A stretch of 64,000 nucleotides of DNA from Ophiura sarsii. Taxonomy: Eukaryota; Echinodermata; Ophiuroidea; Amphilepidida; Ophiuridae. This document shows, piece by piece, positions 59,409 through 64,000 of the stretch. The notes beneath the pieces are model-generated. The model saw only the letters and a list, made by a program, of their open reading frames with translations, searched no databases and was not told the origin of the DNA. Each line of letters starts with the position of its first letter. The first letter of the stretch is position 1. The position numbers and the translations under genes were made by a program. The DNA lies in contig CM069447.1 in assembly GCA_035610835.1 (NCBI GenBank), positions 58,907,048 through 58,971,047 of the forward strand, read 5' to 3'.

Positions 59409-60124
59409 GAAAAGCAAAATGCGAAAATAAAAATCGTACTTGAAATTCCATTTGGGATTCTAACTTTCTCAATAATCAATTATTCTTAGCGTGTACTATC
59501 TCAAATTAAAGAGGAGAAATGTCTCAATAACTTTATAATTTGATATATCTATGTATAAAAATAATACATGTAACCAGAAATTGGTAGAATAGTGATCGTG
59601 CCTTAGACTTGAGGTCAAGACTACAAAGACAACTGATACTATACTGGTCAGCAACTGCAGTCAGAAGTTAGGGCATGAAAATACCGTCTATTTTTTTCGC
59701 CCCGGCCCGCCAGTAAAGTGAGATTTCAAGAAAATAAATAGAAATCGGGTCATTTACAACTCGCGATTGTGACGGATTGCCTCCATCAATCTTGATCTTC
59801 TTAAGCTCATTTTGAAGGAGAAGTCCTATTTATTTAGGATGTTATTTCCGATTTAATTAAAAGCACGATTTTTGTTACTATTTATGAGTCGATAAAGATG
59901 CATTTTCAATGCGATCGTAAACATCGTAATTTTGATGATTCTTAGACGTCGTAGCAAAAACTGTATGCACAAACATGTTCCTAACGTATTAAACTTGATC
60001 AAAAATAGTTTATTTGTAATACATTTTTGGACAGGGGTCAGGGCCACGACTTTTATTCACCTACAATAAAAATATACGCCATTGTCCAACATACAGAGGG
60101 CCTAAATCGTTTTTTCTAACAAAA
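59409..60124. other. Stretch with no recognised feature
   Basis: No protein signature. The phrase GGGGTCAGG(G/A)CCACG occurs at 60037 and again at 60403. Confidence 0.4.
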
Positions 60125-60205
60125 GGTATTCAGCAGGATTCTAACCGAGGAGGGGAGAATCTATTAAATACTAGTCCATATTCGTAACCGCTCGGCCATA
60201 ACTAC
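60125..60205 (-). tRNA. tRNA-Ser-like pseudogene
   Basis: The minus strand starts GTAGTTATGGCCGAGCGGTT, a typical class II (Ser) head, then TGGACTAG in the anticodon arm, a TTCTCCCC-like variable arm, a damaged B box GGTTAGAATCC, and TGAATAC at the 3' end, which nearly pairs with GTAGTTA. The serine AGA loop is altered to AGT. The 81-nt length fits a class II tRNA. Confidence 0.6.
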
Positions 60206-62147
60206 ATATTGACGTGTCTATGTATTCTCTGTATAACTAGTGGTGAACTATTGAGTATTCGACGAAATGTTAGCCAAATTGAACCAAGTTTATTAATTGT
60301 ATTTTAAATGTGAAAACGGTGTCGCTGCAAGCTTGGATTCAATGTAAAGAGCAATGCATTGATGATCGTAAAAGGTTATTAGTTTAAAGCTTTTAATGAG
60401 TTAGGGGTCAGGACCACGGGTATATATACCTTATTTTTTCAGTAAGGACAAAAAAAATCTTCTTCAGAAAAAGGAATTTTCAAGCAGAAACGTTCCTGCA
60501 TACATGACTTTAGCATGTAAAAATAATGGATTAATATTTTATTGCTCCCCTTACTGAAAATCCCCCTAGTCACATGGCGTTGAACCAAATTTGAATGCCT
60601 TATTGTTGTCATTGTATAAGGCTGACATTTTGGCATCTTGAATTGCACGAGATCGACATCCTCTTTTCAAGGGAAAACAAAATCGCGTCGTATACAATAG
60701 ACTCACTCAACGTTGGCATCTGACCATGAAATGATCTGACTGACTGTGCGTCAGTTGTTTTCGTACGTCCATGGATTCGTGCACAAAAGGCACCAAACAC
60801 TTTTCATTCATCTGAATCAACACGGACCTCTTCGATTATACATAAATGGGTATCTGCAAACGTACTGACAGTAATATTGGATAATACAAGGAAGTGAGAA
60901 AATCTATGTCGGACATCTTACGGCGATGTTATCCTTCATCTCAAGACATCTTTCACTATTCGTTTATTAGTACCACTGCCCACATATACAATCGTGTAAA
61001 GGCTTGTAATAGGACAACATTGTCAATAATAACCCCCTAAGCTCTACATGCCAATTCAACTGTGATTATGATTGGTTGGTAACATATTATACTCATTTGA
61101 ATAACCAATTAAAATACTGCTTTGAAAACAAATTTAAGACCGATCGACAGGTAGTTCTCATGGGGTTAACCTGGCAGAAATTACCACTCTGTAGGCCTAT
61201 GTGACGTCTCTTTAGTTCGACTGTTCTCCTTTTTAACTCACTCTTTAAATTAAATAACTGCGTCACTACTCAACCCTGCCAACATGTCACGGTCAAATCC
61301 TACAGACTGAAAGCCCCAGTTAGGCGATCTTTATATAAAGGATTTCTGAAACTAACACCGTAGTACAATACCCAGTATGTCAAAATGACGTTTAAATGTG
61401 CATGACGCGAAATGTTAATAAGCAATGCGTTCAAGGGTACATCTATGCCGGCTATTTGATGGAAATTGCTCCAGGATTTCGAGGTGTCACTCACTATTCA
61501 TTCATCAGGACTATCCAGATGGCCAAGCGTGTACAGTCTTGTAAAATGCATTGACCTATTAATAGTATAACACGGCATTCTCGTCTCGTATATGTAAAAT
61601 ATGTCCACTCATCATTTGCACTGTTGCCTGAGGATGCGTGCTAAGTTCAGGGCTGTAAGTGTTCCACATATGAAGAGGTTTTTTTGTAAAAGGGCCTACA
61701 GACCACCCCAATATGTTACTCAATTTGCATTAGTGAATTTGCATTGACAAGTCCATGGAATTAATCAAATTATTGTATGGCTGTGTTCATTACTGTTTTT
61801 ATGACTTGGATTAGTGCATCCATGCACGCCAATTGAGGCACCAACAATACAAGCCACATTCCACATAATGAATAGCCTTCCATTCAATAATGCAAAATGA
61901 GTAACATGCAGAAGTGGATGTAAGCCCTTTTGCAAAACAGCTCTTCATATACGACACTAGGCCCTTCGGTTTATATTCTTGGCGGGTCATGAAGGGTCCT
62001 TTATGCCTCAGAGGATAATTAATGTATGACAAATTCACGCCTGTGAGTTTATCAATGTTGTCGATGGGGACAATATTTCCCAAAATAATGAATGCACAAA
62101 CCATGCTTCTGTTTCCTAATAAAGGATCACTGTGTGGAGTAATAATT
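60206..62147. other. Stretch with no recognised feature
   Basis: AT-rich sequence with short frames (up to 97 codons at 61811-62104, minus strand). No domain, RNA gene or transposon terminus identified. Confidence 0.4.
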
Positions 62148-62545
62148 ATAATAATAATAATAATACAAATCTGGATTTATATAGCACCTTTCCAAGATTG
62201 ATCAAAGCAATGTAATTTTGATGTCACTGGTGAATCATTAGAATCAGATCCCATCAATTAGGTGCTGCCTATTCATGTGCAAACCTATCCGCACTTAGAT
62301 TGTAACATCCACCATTTTTCAGTGCAGCTCCCTAAATTCTATTGGGTGAAGGAAGTTTTTGATAACCGAAACAACTGATCACCGATTTTGAAAGCAGGAG
62401 GAGACCGGATATCCCGGAGAAAACCTGCGAGAGCGTACATGGATTGTGATAAACCAAATTCATATGAAGCTCGGTCGTGCACGGAATCGAACCCGGACTT
62501 CATTAGTATAAGGCGAGGGAACTACCGCTGCGCCAACACATAACC
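62148..62545 (-). mobile_element. tRNA-derived SINE with LINE-like tail
   Basis: On the minus strand the head has an A box TGGCGCAGCGGTAG (62522-62535) and a B box GGTTCGATTCC (62483-62493). The body contains CTCGCAGGTTTTCTCCGGGA; this GGAGAAAACCTGCG block resembles a core seen in several animal SINE families (from memory, not checked). The 3' part reads GCTTTGATCAATCTTGGAAA then GGTGCTATATAAAT and ends in (ATT)n. The tail resembles the LINE tails at 22058 and 23370, so it probably uses that LINE for mobilisation. About 400 bp. Confidence 0.8.
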
Positions 62546-62603
62546 TACATATCCTTATGTTGCGGTTTTATTGTGCAAAAGCCTGTGATGTGAAGCGCAT
62601 TCC

Positions 62604-62775
62604 TTTACTAAACCTTTAAACCCAAATGCTACATAACTGTTTACTTATTAATATGGAAAATTCATTCATGCATCCCTATATGTATTGCAATAAATCTGAC
62701 AAAATATCCGTTTCTTTGTAGAGATATTTTTACCAGTTCATTATTTATAAAAGTGTTCAAGGGGACTATTATTCC
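62604..62775 (+). repeat. Dispersed repeat V, uninterrupted copy
   Basis: It matches 40587-40738 plus 41787-41815 without the MULE-like insertion, so it gives the empty site TATAAAAGTGTTCAAGG at 62744-62760. Confidence 0.85.
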
Positions 62776-62777
62776 CA

Positions 62778-62950
62778 TCAGGCGCGTACGCAGGATTTTG
62801 TGAAGGGGGGGTGTTTTAGAAATATTGATATAATTATTTCACTATCCATGCCTGCGCGAAGCGCTGGCCGGGACACGCTCGCGTGTCCCGGGGGGAGTTC
62901 GAGGGGGGTATCCCCCCTCGACGCCAGAAGTTTTTTGAAATTCACGGTTG
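62778..62950. mobile_element. GC-rich transposon terminus (probable)
   Basis: GGCGCGTACGCAGGATTTTG followed by a G run, GCGCGAAGCGCTGG, a perfect palindrome CCGGGACACG...CGTGTCCCGG and GGGGGGTATCCCCCCTCGA are typical of the ends of non-autonomous DNA transposons in marine animals. The other end and a TSD were not found, so the family is open. Confidence 0.45.
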
Positions 62951-63249
62951 AAAAGAACGCATTTCCTTGCATATTTGTGAACACTTATTGCAGGTTTATT
63001 CTTAGTTCAACGTTGCAATTTCTCACTGCAGTAACTCATGTGTTAACACCAAATCTTAATACTTTTGACTGAGTTCAACCCTAAAAACATCATTTTATAC
63101 AGTAACTTAATCCGCAGACATTGGTTTTACCGGCGATCTCATTAGTTCAATGTGTGTCACATGACACGTGTTATTCTCCCTTTAAAGTTTAACAGACGGA
63201 CAGAAAAAGCATCGACGCCTAATATCAAAAATTGTGATTTAAAAAAAAG

Positions 63250-64000
63250 AGTAACGTATGACGTTTTTAACGTCCCCCACATAATATTTAGTATAGACAA
63301 TTTTGTGTGGTTTGAGGGCCATTACAATATCAAAACCTCTAGATAACATGCGCGCGGAGCGCGCAAAATTTTGTTTTTTTGAACTAATAGTGTAATGAAA
63401 AACTGTCCTGAAGCCATCTTGTTAAGCTTAAAAAATGAAATATTGAAACCAATACGCGCGCGGGCGCGCACAAAATTGCATTTTATAACACCAATGGTCC
63501 GGTATGATAATAACGTCCGCCACATAATATTTAGAATATTTGGTGTGCATGGTTTGAGGGTCATAATAATGTTAAAACCTTTATTCGCGCGGAGCGCACA
63601 CATTTTTTGAGTTTTTGAATTAAAATTGGTCATGGAAAACTGTCCTGATGCCACCTTGTTAAGCTTAAATAATAAAATATTGAAATTAATACGCGCGCGA
63701 AGCGCTGAATTTTTTTAATATTTTTAACACTATGATAACGTCCCCATACCTAATATTTAGCATATTTGGTGTGGTTTTTGCATTAAAACTTTGGTCCAGT
63801 ATGATGTTTTTAACGTCCCCCACATATTTAGAATATTTGGTGGGCCTGGGGGCCACTATAATGTTAAAACCTGCGTAAAATATTGGCGCGGAGCGCGCAA
63901 AATTGTTAACTTCTTGAACTAGAATGGTCATGGAAAACTATCCTGAAGCCATCTTGTCAAGCTTGTATAATGAAACATTGAAACTAATGCGCGCGATGTA
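63250..64000. repeat. Satellite-like tandem repeat, unit about 230-245 bp, running off the window
   Basis: Units begin near 63257, 63502, 63731 (partial) and 63799. Each has GTATGATG-like then AACGTCCCCCACATA, TATTTAGAATATTTGGTG, AATGTTAAAACCT, a GCGCGGAGCGCGC palindrome, CATGGAAAACTGTCCTGAAG, CCATCTTGTTAAGCTT and ATTGAAACTAATACGCGCGC. Open frames on both strands reflect the repeat and not a protein. The array continues past 64000. Confidence 0.88.

Noticed and set aside
63322..63654. Overlapping frames of up to 110 codons on both strands
   Set aside because: They come from the satellite repeat; residues such as RARA follow the GCGCGC palindrome.

Overview
The window looks like gene-poor, AT-rich nuclear DNA from an animal, most likely a marine invertebrate. 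The evidence is the repeat content: degenerate TTAGGG/CCCTAA tracts, remnants of CR1/L2-like, RTE-like and Tx1/L1-like LINEs, a Penelope-like element with a GIY-YIG motif, tRNA-derived SINEs whose 3' tails resemble a LINE tail, and many non-autonomous DNA transposons with intact target-site duplications (TSDs). There are no operons, bacterial promoters, CRISPR arrays or rRNA genes. I found no host protein-coding gene that I can support; every ORF with a recognisable protein signature belongs to a decayed mobile element. The species cannot be fixed from the sequence.

Layout. 1-11 kb: a diverged copy of a dispersed repeat (165-370), a mariner-type element (2713-3766), a solo end of a GACGCACC-rich element (5040-5320), a foldback element holding a telomere-like array and a LINE fragment (5856-7215), a conserved 100-nt hairpin (7873-7972) and a 1.86 kb giant foldback element (8527-10383). 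11.8-29.8 kb: three diverged tandem copies of a noncoding unit of about 5-6 kb (A, B, C), carrying copy-specific insertions (nested hAT-like elements in B, LINE pieces in B and C). 30-38 kb and 47-58.8 kb: two paralogous blocks about 10% diverged, which serve as each other's empty-site control, so several insertions can be proved directly. 38-47 kb: tRNA-like loci, a Tc1 remnant, two SINE-like elements bounded by telomere-like inverted repeats, a MULE-like element, a TGAGTCA-rich hairpin and a Penelope-like fragment. 58.8-64 kb: tRNA-like pseudogenes, a SINE with a LINE-like tail and the start of a satellite array with GCGCGC palindromes.

The region therefore works as a repeat nest and segmental-duplication cluster, not as a gene cluster. 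The most unusual items are the small elements flanked by TTAACCCTAACC/GGTTAGGGTTAA with a tRNA-like promoter inside, the foldback element that encloses a telomere-like array interrupted by a LINE, the giant foldback with an iterated CGTTTTTC motif, and the conserved 100-nt hairpin found in two paralogous places. All coordinates for repeats were judged by eye; divergence figures are rough.
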